From NCBI GenBank assembly GCA_937891465.1, contig CALAHF010000185.1:1-51105 (forward strand): a stretch of 51,105 bases of DNA. The letters are read 5' to 3'. Shown here in pieces: positions 42,043-50,467 of this stretch (position 1 is the stretch's first letter; every line of letters starts with the position of its first letter). The position numbers and the translations under genes were made by a program. The DNA comes from an uncultured Verrucomicrobiales bacterium (GTDB lineage Bacteria; Verrucomicrobiota; Verrucomicrobiia; Verrucomicrobiales; DEV007). The notes beneath the pieces are model-generated. The model searched no databases and had not been told where the DNA came from. It was given only the letters and a program-made list of their open reading frames with translations.

Positions 42043-43170
42043 TCATTTTGCAAATAAAATGCAAATCGGTGCCGGAACGTTGATGACGCCTCCACGCTGG
42101 TAAGTCAGCTTTCCGGTTTCCGAATCGATTTTGTGCGCTGCGATCGTGTGGGAATCAGCTCCGGCTGCGAGTAACCACGTCGCTGAAGGATCGAAGTTGA
42201 TGTTCCTTGGAAAGGCTCCGCGAATGGGCTGGACTTGAATCACTTCAAGCTTGCCCGTGGCAGGATCGGCTTGATATACGGAAACGGTGTCGTGCCCGCG
42301 ATTTGATGAGTAAACGAATTTGCCGTTCGGGTGAACGAGGATTTCAGCTGACGAATTGAAGGTCTCAGCGTCTTTTGTTTCCTCGCTGATGGCCTCAGTT
42401 GTCGTATGCGGAGTCGCGGTTCCCGCAGCTGCATCCCACGCAAATGTCGTGACAGAAAGGGCAAGTTCGTTGAGCAGGTAGATGAATTTTCCGTCAGGAG
42501 AAAACTTCATGTGACGTGGACCACCGCCGGGAATCGACTGGCCAACGCCGTGTTTTGTGATCGCTGGATTTTTGAGATCGATTTTGTAGATCACGATTTG
42601 ATCGAGTCCAAGATCGGGAACGAGTGCGTATTTTCCGTCAGGCGAAAACCCGCAGTAGTGAGGGTGAGGGGAGTCCTGCCGTTTTTCAACAACGCCGGAG
42701 CCGCCTTTGTGTTCGGTCACTGTGGGAGCACCGATTTTGCCGTCGGCATCAAGCGGAAACAGGGCGGTCGAGCCGCCACCGTATTGCGCGGTGAGCAAAA
42801 ATTTCCCGGAAGGATGAATTGCAATGTGGGCACCGCCGCCGTCGGGGTTTACCATTTCGCAGCATTTTTCGAGCGATCCGTCAGCCGCAATTTGATAGCC
42901 TGCGACTCCCGCTCCGCTTTCCAGGCGAGCCACTGCATAGAGTTTGTCGCCATCGGGGTGAATCGCGATGAAGCCGGGTGAACCAATTTCGGCAGCGAGT
43001 TCGGAGTTGGTGAACTTCCCGTTTGTTGCATCAAACGTCGCGCGATAGATGCCTTTTGAGCCTTTTCCTCCGGTGCCAAAATAGACGGTTTTTGGCTCAG
43101 CAAATGTGGTCGATGTGGCAAAGCCAACGGATGCGAGCAGGACGAAAAATCGGGGCGCGTTCAATATCAT
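42043..43170 (-). CDS. Secreted lactonase, 6-phosphogluconolactonase (YbhE) family propeller
   Basis: A 375-residue protein with a signal peptide (cleavage near Ala24). Seven blade-like repeats are visible, for example FIAIHPDGDKLYAV, HIAIHPSGKFLLTA, CGFSPDGKYALVPD and ILVHPNGKFVYSSNRG. These match the seven-bladed lactonase propellers related to E. coli Pgl (YbhE). A Glu and His/Arg pocket near HPHYCGFSPDG and GGPRHMKF is typical. Export means it does not act in the pentose phosphate pathway and may open extracellular sugar lactones. It lies 53 bases upstream of the ubiquitin-like lipoprotein gene and could share its transcript. Confidence 0.87.
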   Translation of the reverse strand: MILNAPRFFVLLASVGFATSTTFAEPKTVYFGTGGKGSKGIYRATFDATNGKFTNSELAAEIGSPGFIAIHPDGDKLYAVARLESGAGVAGYQIAADGSLEKCCEMVNPDGGGAHIAIHPSGKFLLTAQYGGGSTALFPLDADGKIGAPTVTEHKGGSGVVEKRQDSPHPHYCGFSPDGKYALVPDLGLDQIVIYKIDLKNPAITKHGVGQSIPGGGPRHMKFSPDGKFIYLLNELALSVTTFAWDAAAGTATPHTTTEAISEETKDAETFNSSAEILVHPNGKFVYSSNRGHDTVSVYQADPATGKLEVIQVQPIRGAFPRNINFDPSATWLLAAGADSHTIAAHKIDSETGKLTYQRGGVINVPAPICILFAK

Positions 43171-43239
43171 TTCCCTGATCTTACCACAAATCAGGCGGCT
43201 CGCATCGACTTGAAAGCCACTCTTTCGCGTGCTGCCACG

Positions 43240-43488
43240 TCAGCGAGTTTTTTCGAAAGACACGAGGCTTTTCTCGACCGGACTGGATTTTTCACGAGTA
43301 AATTTCGCCATGAAATGGAGCGCAGAAACCCGTGAAGTCTTCCGATCGGCATTCTCGATAATTTCGAGAGAGAGCAGCTCACCATTTAGTGCCAAATCCA
43401 GGGTAAACGTCCGTGCTGCGAGAGATTCTCCGACCACAGTCCACCCGTCAGCAGCCAGCTTGACTAAATCGAAGTGGCTGATGGCCAC
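43240..43488 (-). CDS. Possible small hypothetical protein
   Basis: An 82-codon frame with protein-like composition (FDLVKLAADGWTVVGES and TLDLALNGELLSLEI). No signal, motif or family was recognised. It overlaps no confident gene and reads toward the lactonase gene 69 bases away. Repeats 11 and 12 lie upstream. It may be real or a chance frame. Confidence 0.35.
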   Translation of the reverse strand: MAISHFDLVKLAADGWTVVGESLAARTFTLDLALNGELLSLEIIENADRKTSRVSALHFMAKFTREKSSPVEKSLVSFEKTR

Positions 43489-43603
43489 AACGGCCTAGAA
43501 AAGCGGGGTAAGATATTGAAACCTCATCCCCAAAAGAATCCAACCGATCACGCCACGGAAATGATGGGAAATTCGTGGGATGTGGGCTTTAATCCTGACT
43601 TCC

Positions 43604-43650
43604 ACGAAGCCATAGGGTTGGTTCGTCGAACGTACCCTGTTGCTTCGAAA
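43604..43650. repeat. Palindromic repeat copy 11
   Basis: CGAAGCCATAGGG, GTTCGTCGAACG and ACCCTGTTGCTTCG. Both outer arms show the same GAAGC/GCTTC variant, so outer pairing is intact. It lies head to tail with copy 12, five bases apart. Confidence 0.9.
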
Positions 43651-43654
43651 AGGC

Positions 43655-43704
43655 GTTTCGAAAGGATAGGGTTTATTCGTCGAACAGACCCTGTTGCTTC
43701 ATGA
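43655..43704. repeat. Palindromic repeat copy 12
   Basis: TTTCGAAAGGATAGGG, ATTCGTCGAACAG and ACCCTGTTGCTTCATG. Tandem with copy 11. It lies 23 bases before the ATG of the 880-residue VWA gene. Confidence 0.9.
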
Positions 43705-43727
43705 CGCTTTGTTTTGTGTAATTTTAA

Positions 43728-46370
43728 ATGGACTGGCTTCACCCTCAACTTCTGCTACTTGCGATCCCGGCTTTTCTTCTGCTGGTGTGGTTTGATGCGA
43801 AGTCGTCGCATCCGATGTCAGAAAAGCGGCGGCGTTGGCTGTTGATTGTCAGGACGTTGCTGGTGCTGATCGGATTGTTGGCGTTGGCTTCGCCGGCGAG
43901 GGTGGTGAATTCGAATAAGCAGGCTGCGATTTTTGTGATGGATCACTCGCGGTCTGAGGGAGAGGAGGGCTTGCAGAAAGTGTATGAAACCACGGCTGCG
44001 ATCCGAAAGGGGCTATCGGCGGATGTTGAGGCGGGATTTATTGCGGAAGGGCGAGAGTCGCGGGTGCTGGCGTATCCTGGCGAAACGGTGAGTGATGACT
44101 TTTTTGCGAAACCGAATTTGGATTTGATCGAGGAAATTGGTGCAGAATCGAATTTTGCGGCGGCGATTCGGATGGCGAAAGGAATTTTTCCCGGGGGAGC
44201 GTCGCGGCATATTGTATTAGTTAGCGATGGCAATGAGACAACCGGTTCGCTGGAAACGGTCGCGGAGGAAGCGGCGGTCGCGGGGCTGAAAATTCATGCG
44301 ATCGGGGTGAGCGGAACGGCGCGCCCAGACGTGCGGGTGAAGAAGGTGCTGGCGTCGCAATCGAGGCTGAATGAGGGCGCGACGTTGGAATTGACGGCCA
44401 CGATAGAGAGTTCGTTGGCGGGATCAGGGAAGGTGCGGCTTTTTGAGAATGGGCTCGAAGTGGAGAGCCGGGACATTGAAGTAAAGGTGGGAAGTCAGGA
44501 GGAGATGGTTTTTTCCAGAACGCCGGAAAAGCGGAATATTTACAACTATCGGGTCGTGGTGGAAGGGTTTGAGGGAGCGGATGCGATTCCCGAAAACAAT
44601 GAATCGCTCGCGATTGTGGATGTGCGCGGAAAGCCGTTGCTGCTTTATGTCGAAGGTGAGGAGGGCGAGGCGAAGTATTTGCAGCAGGCGATGGACCGCG
44701 AGGGGATTCGGCTGGATGTGCGGACTCCGGAAGGATTGCCCGATAATTTGCGTGAGCTGGCGGGTTACGACGGCTTGATTTTATCCGACATTCCGGCGCA
44801 TCGGATCGGGGAAGCGCGCATGGGAGTGATTCGTGATTATGTAGACAAACTGGGCGGCGGTTTTGTCATGATTGGCGGCATGAATTCATTTGGCGTCGGC
44901 GGATACTATAGGACTCCAATCGAAGATATCCTGCCGGTGAAATTGAAAGCGCCGGATCAGGAAGAGCAGCAGAGTTCTGCGTTGGCGCTGGTGATTGATC
45001 GGTCGGGTTCGATGGCGGGACAGAAGATCGAGATTTGTAAGTCGGCGGCGATCGCGACGGCAGATTTGCTTTCAAAGAAAGATTATATCGGCATCTACGC
45101 GTTTGATTCTCAAGTCCATGTAGTGGTGCCGATGACGAAGGTCAGTTCAACGGCGGCGATTGCGAATCAGATCAATATTCTCAGTTCCGGTGGCGGCACG
45201 AACATTTTCCCGGGGATGCAGGCGGCGAAGGATGAACTGAGCAAAACCAAGGCGAAGGTGAAGCACATGATCGTCCTGACCGACGGACAAACAAGTGGGC
45301 AGGGGTATCAACAGCTAGCGTCACAGTGTCATGCGGATGGGATCACGATTTCGACTGTGGCGGTTGGAGCGGGAGCGCAGGTGGGGCTTTTGCAAAGCAT
45401 TGCGGCGGCTGGTGGCGGGCAGAGTTACGTGACGATGGACCCGACGGCGATCACGCGAATTTTCACTCAGGACACGATGGTTCATACAGGCCGAATGCTT
45501 CGGGAAGAGGCTTTTGTTCCGCAGCTCGTCGAACCGCATCCGATGCTGAAAGATTGGGTGGATGACGCCACTCCACCTTTGCTGGGCTATGTAAAAACAA
45601 ATCGGAAAGCGACGTCGCAAATCCCACTGGTGACTGACGTGGGTGATCCGCTGTTGGCTCACTGGCGATTTGGTTTGGGAAAAGTGACTGCGTTCACCTC
45701 GGATTGTAAAAGTCGCTGGGGAGCGCTGTGGGTGACGGGATGGGATGGATACAGCCCGATGTGGGCTCAGATTTTGCGTGAGACCGCGCGAGCGCCGCAG
45801 GGCCAGAACATGGATTTGCGGCTTTCTGAAAATGGCGAGGAAGTTCGTTTCGAAGTTGATCTGCTCGAAGATGCTGGAACCCGCCGCAATGCCGCGACGG
45901 TGACGGCAGACGTGTTTTTTGTTCCCAGTCACGCGCTTGGGTCCAGCATGAAGCCTGTCGGCGAAGCCATGGCACTCGATCAAGAGGGGCCGGGTTTGTA
46001 TGGCGGTAGCTTTCGCCCCACCGATCCGGGCGTGTTTTTAGTGAGAGCCAGTTCCGGTGCGCGGATGGTTTCGGCGGGGCACGTTCACAATCCGAGTGCG
46101 GAAGCCGCAACGGGGCAGGTGAATGAAGAATTGCTCCGAAAAGTGTGTGAGATGACCGGAGGAACTTATTTGGAAAATGCAGATCAGAAACTGGAACTGA
46201 CCGGTTCAAACGTCTCGCGCTACGTTGAACTCTGGCCGTTTTTGCTGTTCGCGTTTCTTGCGCTGTTCGTGGTGGATTTGTTGATCCGCCGTTGGGAAAA
46301 TCTGCTGGGGCTGTTTGAGCAGGTGGGTGGGATTTTTGGTGGCGGGAAAAAGGCGAGGGCGAAGGGGTAA
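43728..46370 (+). CDS. Membrane protein with two VWA domains and a glutamine-amidotransferase-like segment
   Basis: An 880-residue protein. Two TM segments lie in the first 65 residues (LLLLAIPAFLLLVWF; LLVLIGLLALAS). The first VWA region begins near 66 with Asp-His-Ser-Arg-Ser. About 300-410 (LLYVEGEEGEAKYLQQAM, then a GGGFVMIGGMNSFGVGG turn) resembles the class I amidotransferase-like fold often fused to such proteins. The second VWA near 420 has Asp-Arg-Ser-Gly-Ser and the later Thr and Asp (LTDGQTSG). A C-terminal TM (WPFLLFAFLALFVVDLLI) ends the chain. This is the layout of the largest protein in MoxR/VWA clusters of PVC bacteria. The BatA-like gene is 4 kb upstream rather than adjacent. 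Function unknown. Confidence 0.85.
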   Translation: MDWLHPQLLLLAIPAFLLLVWFDAKSSHPMSEKRRRWLLIVRTLLVLIGLLALASPARVVNSNKQAAIFVMDHSRSEGEEGLQKVYETTAAIRKGLSADVEAGFIAEGRESRVLAYPGETVSDDFFAKPNLDLIEEIGAESNFAAAIRMAKGIFPGGASRHIVLVSDGNETTGSLETVAEEAAVAGLKIHAIGVSGTARPDVRVKKVLASQSRLNEGATLELTATIESSLAGSGKVRLFENGLEVESRDIEVKVGSQEEMVFSRTPEKRNIYNYRVVVEGFEGADAIPENNESLAIVDVRGKPLLLYVEGEEGEAKYLQQAMDREGIRLDVRTPEGLPDNLRELAGYDGLILSDIPAHRIGEARMGVIRDYVDKLGGGFVMIGGMNSFGVGGYYRTPIEDILPVKLKAPDQEEQQSSALALVIDRSGSMAGQKIEICKSAAIATADLLSKKDYIGIYAFDSQVHVVVPMTKVSSTAAIANQINILSSGGGTNIFPGMQAAKDELSKTKAKVKHMIVLTDGQTSGQGYQQLASQCHADGITISTVAVGAGAQVGLLQSIAAAGGGQSYVTMDPTAITRIFTQDTMVHTGRMLREEAFVPQLVEPHPMLKDWVDDATPPLLGYVKTNRKATSQIPLVTDVGDPLLAHWRFGLGKVTAFTSDCKSRWGALWVTGWDGYSPMWAQILRETARAPQGQNMDLRLSENGEEVRFEVDLLEDAGTRRNAATVTADVFFVPSHALGSSMKPVGEAMALDQEGPGLYGGSFRPTDPGVFLVRASSGARMVSAGHVHNPSAEAATGQVNEELLRKVCEMTGGTYLENADQKLELTGSNVSRYVELWPFLLFAFLALFVVDLLIRRWENLLGLFEQVGGIFGGGKKARAKG

Positions 46371-46454
46371 ATCCAGCTTCTTTTCTTGAACACAAGGTGT
46401 GTCGAAAAGAGTTTTCCGTCTGCTGGTTGGCGATCGCTTTACTTGGAACCCGGC

Positions 46455-47100
46455 TCAGAAAATGCCGAGACGGTTCAGCAACAGCGGCGCTCCGATGATC
46501 AGGACTGCTCCGGTGAGATCGAAGAGAATACCGGTTGTAAACATGTCGCGAACCTTCAATCTTCCGGTGCCGTAGACGATCGCGTTCGGCGGGGTGGATA
46601 CGGGGAGCATGAATCCGTAACTCGCCCCGAACGCGCAGGCCATAATCACGAGCGACGGGCTGACATGTTCAAAACCCGGCTGTGCCAGCACCGTCAGCAT
46701 AATGGGAATCACGATGGCGGCGGAGGCGGTATTGGATGAAAACTCGGACATGATGATCCCGAACAGCACCGCGGCCGCCACCAGGGCAAGGACGCCCCAT
46801 TCTGGATTGAAGGCGAACAATCCCAGCGTCTCGGCAAGGCCGGTGTCTGACAGCATCTTGCCGAGGGTCAGTCCGCCGCCGAACAGAAGAATGGTTCCCC
46901 AATCAATGTGTTTCGCGTCGCTTCAGTCCAGGTTTGGTTGTTTTCCCGCGGGCAGGAAAAAGAGAATCAGCGATGCGCCAATGCCCACAACGCTCATGGG
47001 AAGCCGCTCCGCAACCGTTGTGACCCAGGCTGCTTCAGGAAAAGCGATTTTCAACAGTCCGGGAGCAATCCACAGGAAAACCGCGAGGGCAAACACCGCA
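46455..47100 (-). pseudogene. C-terminal remnant of a DASS/SLC13-type anion symporter with a nonsense codon
   Basis: Reading the minus strand from about 47100 gives membrane segments (AVFALAVFLWIAPGLL; VVGIGASLILFFLPAG), then an in-frame TGA at 46925-46923, then DAKHIDWGTILLFGGGLTLG. The family has Trp-x-x-Ala here, so TGA probably replaces TGG. The downstream part carries SNTASAAIVIPI and GFMLPVSTPPNAIVYGTG, the conserved SLC13 motifs, and ends at 46455. About one third of the usual length remains. The 5' part is cut off exactly where kinase-coding sequence begins on the other strand. GC content is higher than in neighbouring genes. Confidence 0.8.
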
Positions 47101-48054
47101 GCGACATCTACAGCCTCGGCGTGCTACTCTACGAGCTACTCACCGGCAAGCCGCCTTTCGACGGGAAGACGCTGGTCTCCGCCGGTTATGAAGAAATGCG
47201 CCGTATCATCCGCGAGGACGAGCCGCCAAAGCCCTCCGTCCGCCTGAGCACCGTCGCCGGCGAAGAACGCACCACTCTCGCCAAGGCCCGCAAAGTCGAT
47301 CCGGCAAAACTCTCCCGCCTCGTTGGGTCCGACCTCGACTGGATCGTGATGAAGGCGATCGAAAAGGACCGCACCCGCCGCTACGAGACGGCCAATGCCT
47401 TCGCCGCAGACATCGGAGCCTTCCTCACTGACGAGCCGGTCAGCGCGACGCCGCCAAGTGCGGGCTACAAGCTCCGAAAGTTCGCCACCCGGAAAAAAGC
47501 GGCAATCGGTGTGGCCGCATTGATCGCGGTCCTCCTCCTGGGCGGGATCGCGGCAACCAGCTGGCAGGCGATTGCGGCGAACCGGGCGCGTGCCCAGTCA
47601 GACCGCGACAAGGAGGACGCCGTGGCGGCTCAGGGTAAGGAGCGCGAGGCGCGCGAGGACGCGGAAGCCATTTCGACCTTCCTCGTCGAGATCTTCCAAA
47701 GCCCGGACCCGGAGCGCGACGACCGCACCATCACGGTGGCCGAGACGCTCGACACCGCCGCGGAGAAACTGGAGACCGACCTCGCTGGCCAGCCTTTTCG
47801 CCGCGTCAAGCTACAGGCCAACCCTCGCCCGGACCTACCAAGCCCTCGGCCTCCACCGGGAGGCCATCCCGCTGCTGGAGAAAGTGCGGGACTACTTTCT
47901 CGCCGCGGCTGACTTTGGTCCGGAGCACCCGGACACGCTCACGGTGATGAACAACCTGACGACTTCCTACCACGTCGTCGGCCGCCGGGACGAGGCGCTC
48001 AAGATGCAGGAGGAGGTACTAGATCTTTACCGCAAGGTGCTGGGTCCGGAGCAC
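47100..48054 (+). pseudogene. Truncated, frameshifted Ser/Thr kinase-TPR protein
   Basis: The frame begins within kinase subdomain IX (Ser-Asp-Ile-Tyr-Ser-Leu-Gly), so the ATP-binding and catalytic-loop parts are missing. The rest of the kinase lobe, a TM segment (AAIGVAALIAVLLLGGIAA) and a linker follow. At about 47820 one extra A shifts the frame: the sequence continues in the next frame as TLARTYQALGLHREAIPLLE and TPR units, up to LGPEH at 48054. With the A removed the join reads naturally. The layout kinase-TM-TPR is typical of planctomycete and verrucomicrobial kinases. High GC. Non-functional as it stands. Confidence 0.82.
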
Positions 48055-48306
48055 GTCGATGCGGATGCCATCGAGATCGCCGCTCCGATCGAAAAAGCAG
48101 ACGAACTGCTCGCCGTGCACGAAGCGCTCGACGCCCTCGCCGAACACGATGCTCGCAAGGCAGAGCTGGTGAAGTTGCGCTACTTCGTGGGCCTCACTAT
48201 AGACGAAGCTGCCGAAGTGCTCGGCGTCTCCGCTCCCGCCGCTAAGCGCGACTGGACCTATGCCCGCGCTTTTCTTTTCCGGACGATCCAGGAGGCCGAA
48301 AAGTGA
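48055..48306 (+). pseudogene. C-terminal remnant of an ECF sigma factor fused to TPR remnant
   Basis: Directly after the TPR part, in the same frame, comes a helical stretch (AVHEALDALAEHDARKAEL) and the sigma region 4 helix-turn-helix (KLRYFVGLTIDEAAEVLGVS, then AKRDWTYARAFLF). This is the ECF type that usually precedes kinase-TPR genes in PVC genomes. Region 2 and the linker are absent. The order is reversed relative to the usual sigma-kinase pair, so it probably results from a deletion joining two adjacent modules. The stop is a TGA at 48304. Confidence 0.8.
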
Positions 48307-48465
48307 ACCCTCGCAAATCTGGAAAAATGGATCAAGCCAGCTTCTTGATCATTGGATGCTTCGAAATGAGCTTTCCATCCACATTCGGTCGACTGCGGCA
48401 CCTTCTTTCTTATTTCTAAAAAGTAGGCTGGCAATCTGAGAACTTGAGGCCGAAGATTCCCTGCA

Positions 48466-50379
48466 ATGAAATCCAAGCTCCATTCAATCTGGTCTGCGCT
48501 CCGAAGTCGCTTCGGAGTGTTCGGATTGTTGCTTGTTGCCGGAGTGATCGCGGTTGGATTCTTTGTCGATCTAGATATCCTAACGAAGGAGACATCCGAA
48601 GTAAATGGCATCCGGGAAAAATATGAGGCAGGCGATAAGCTGAGCATTCGCGAGCGAATCGAGCTTGGGAACTGGGATGCCGAATTGGGGATCGGGTTCT
48701 TGTGTGTGATTTTACTGGGCTCATGCTGGTTGTGGGCGCGAAAACTTCCAGAGAACAACGGGTTAAAGATCGATCGCCGGAAGTTGTCATGGAAGTTTTG
48801 GCTGCCATTGCTGCTCGCTGTAGTTTTGGCGGGGAATTTCAGGGCCCCGCGATTGGATCACAGCTTGTGGAATGATGAAGAGCTTGCCGTTCGAAAATAC
48901 ATCGTCGGCAGCTATGTCGTCGATCCAGCGACAGGGAATTTGGAATTCAACCCCGTTTCCTGGGAGCGAACGTTTTTCTACAGTCTGAGTGGTAACAATC
49001 ACATTGTTCAAAGTGTCATGAGTCGCATCGGTAATTCGGTGTGGGCAAAAGCCACCGGTGCAGAGAAAGGCGCGTTCAGCGAGTCGGCACTTCGAATGGG
49101 ATCTCTCATTGCAGCGCTGGCGACAGTTGCGCTGTTCGGTTTTTGGTTGGCGCGAGAGGGGCACCCCGTTGCAGGGATCACGGGTGCTTTCATTCTTGCG
49201 CTGAATCCATGGCATATTCGGTATGCGGTTGAGGCCCGCGGGTATTCAGTGCTCTTGTTGTTTGTCGTTTTGCTCTTCTTTTGTTTGCATCCCGCCCTGC
49301 TGACAAACCGGTGGCGATGGTGGATCGGCTTTGGCGCAGCGCAAACCATGGCATTGCTGAGTTTTGCGGCTTCGCTTTTATTGATCGCTCCGTTGAACCT
49401 GGTGGTTCTCGTTCTATTGGCCAAAGGCCGAAACGGTTACGGTTTTTGGCGTTGGGCGTTTGTCTGCGCCTGTGGAGCGGGATTGGTCGGGTTTTTCATG
49501 CTTCCGACAATTATCGGGTCTATGGGATGGCTCAGTACGCTGCACGAAGTTGAATTAAACCGCAGCGAGTGGCCCAGAGAGCTCTGGGGGCACATGATGC
49601 TCGGGACGCATTGGTTTACGAGCAACCCTAAATTCGAAGACGGTATCGGAATTCGAAATATGTTGGATTCGGGCGTTGCCATGCAGGTTTTGATTACAGT
49701 GGGAATCCCGTTGCTTGCCCTTGTGGGAATTGGGATTGCCATTGCAAAGAATGCCGCTGCGAGATTGCATATTTTTGTGATGGCCGGTGCGATCCTTGTC
49801 ATTGGAATGTACCGGTCTTTCAGTGATACACCGTTCCACATTTGGTATGCGATTTACCTCCTCCTGCTTTTCATTGTTGCGTTCGGATTTCTGGGCGAGG
49901 CGGCGACATTATTATTTAAAATTAAAGCGTCTCGCCGGGGAATCGTTCAGGCGATTGGAGTTGTCGTTGTGGTAGGGTTTTATGGGTGGATTTCGCAGGC
50001 GCCGCGAGAGAGTATTGTAAAATTTGAACGTCATCCGATGCGGGCCGCTGTCGGGAAAGTGCGTGGCGATAAAATACCCGCAGTGGATGCTGGTGAAGGC
50101 CTCGTAACGGTTTCGTTTGGTTCAGGGGCGAAGCAATTGCAGTCCTACGATCCCCGGGTTCGTTCTCCCAAAACACTGCAGGAGTTTGAGGGGACTCGCG
50201 TTCAGGCCAGAAAAAATGGTGATCGACTGGTTGTTTATGTGACGGGGCCTTTGCATATCAAACTCTCCAAACCCGAAATTCTCGCGGTGTTGGAAGACAA
50301 AAAACAATTTAAAAACCGTGGTTTGGTGAAGGGAATTGAATCGTTTTGGGGCATCCAAATTTACGAAGCGAAAAAGTAA
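48466..50379 (+). CDS. GT-C type membrane glycosyltransferase (ArnT/PMT-like)
   Basis: A 637-residue inner-membrane protein with about 10-12 TM segments. The first periplasmic loop has SLWNDEELAVRKYI near 135-150, with the acidic pair used by GT-C enzymes to bind the lipid-phosphate sugar donor. The loop-helix NPWHIRYAVEARGYS is also typical of this class. The C-terminal 130 residues are soluble and probably periplasmic. It transfers a sugar from a polyprenyl carrier to lipid A, a protein or a polymer; the acceptor is unknown. It starts 160 bases after the graveyard region and is followed by two repeat copies. Confidence 0.82.
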   Translation: MKSKLHSIWSALRSRFGVFGLLLVAGVIAVGFFVDLDILTKETSEVNGIREKYEAGDKLSIRERIELGNWDAELGIGFLCVILLGSCWLWARKLPENNGLKIDRRKLSWKFWLPLLLAVVLAGNFRAPRLDHSLWNDEELAVRKYIVGSYVVDPATGNLEFNPVSWERTFFYSLSGNNHIVQSVMSRIGNSVWAKATGAEKGAFSESALRMGSLIAALATVALFGFWLAREGHPVAGITGAFILALNPWHIRYAVEARGYSVLLLFVVLLFFCLHPALLTNRWRWWIGFGAAQTMALLSFAASLLLIAPLNLVVLVLLAKGRNGYGFWRWAFVCACGAGLVGFFMLPTIIGSMGWLSTLHEVELNRSEWPRELWGHMMLGTHWFTSNPKFEDGIGIRNMLDSGVAMQVLITVGIPLLALVGIGIAIAKNAAARLHIFVMAGAILVIGMYRSFSDTPFHIWYAIYLLLLFIVAFGFLGEAATLLFKIKASRRGIVQAIGVVVVVGFYGWISQAPRESIVKFERHPMRAAVGKVRGDKIPAVDAGEGLVTVSFGSGAKQLQSYDPRVRSPKTLQEFEGTRVQARKNGDRLVVYVTGPLHIKLSKPEILAVLEDKKQFKNRGLVKGIESFWGIQIYEAKK

Positions 50380-50392
50380 AAATACGTTCTCA

Positions 50393-50435
50393 CGATCCAA
50401 CCCTATCCGTTCGTCGAACGAACCCTGTTGGATCG
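50393..50435. repeat. Palindromic repeat copy 13
   Basis: CGATCCAACCCTATCCGTTCG, TCGAACGAACCCTGTTGGATCG. Outer arms GATCCAAC/GTTGGATC and the centre CGTTCG/CGAACG pair; the middle part does not. It lies 14 bases after the glycosyltransferase stop. Confidence 0.85.
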
Positions 50436-50445
50436 AAAATCCCTA

Positions 50446-50467
50446 ACGAACCAACCCTGTCGAACGG
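50446..50467. repeat. Palindromic repeat copy 14 (partial)
   Basis: ACGAACCAACCCTGTCGAACGG: one outer arm and part of the centre only. It sits 10 bases from copy 13. Confidence 0.65.

Noticed and set aside
43474-43748. Two opposed short frames (76 and 66 codons) rich in Arg-Arg-Thr and Val-Ala-Ser repeats
   Set aside because: The repeated peptides are just translations of repeat copies 11 and 12; no start signal or independent coding evidence.
46908-47100. Apparent N-terminal extension of the kinase fragment
   Set aside because: These codons are antisense to the DASS transporter remnant, which has clear membrane and family motifs; the extension has none.
3367-50467. CRISPR array made of the recurring palindromes
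   Set aside because: Copies are scattered over 47 kb at irregular distances in both orientations, with no spacers and no cas genes.
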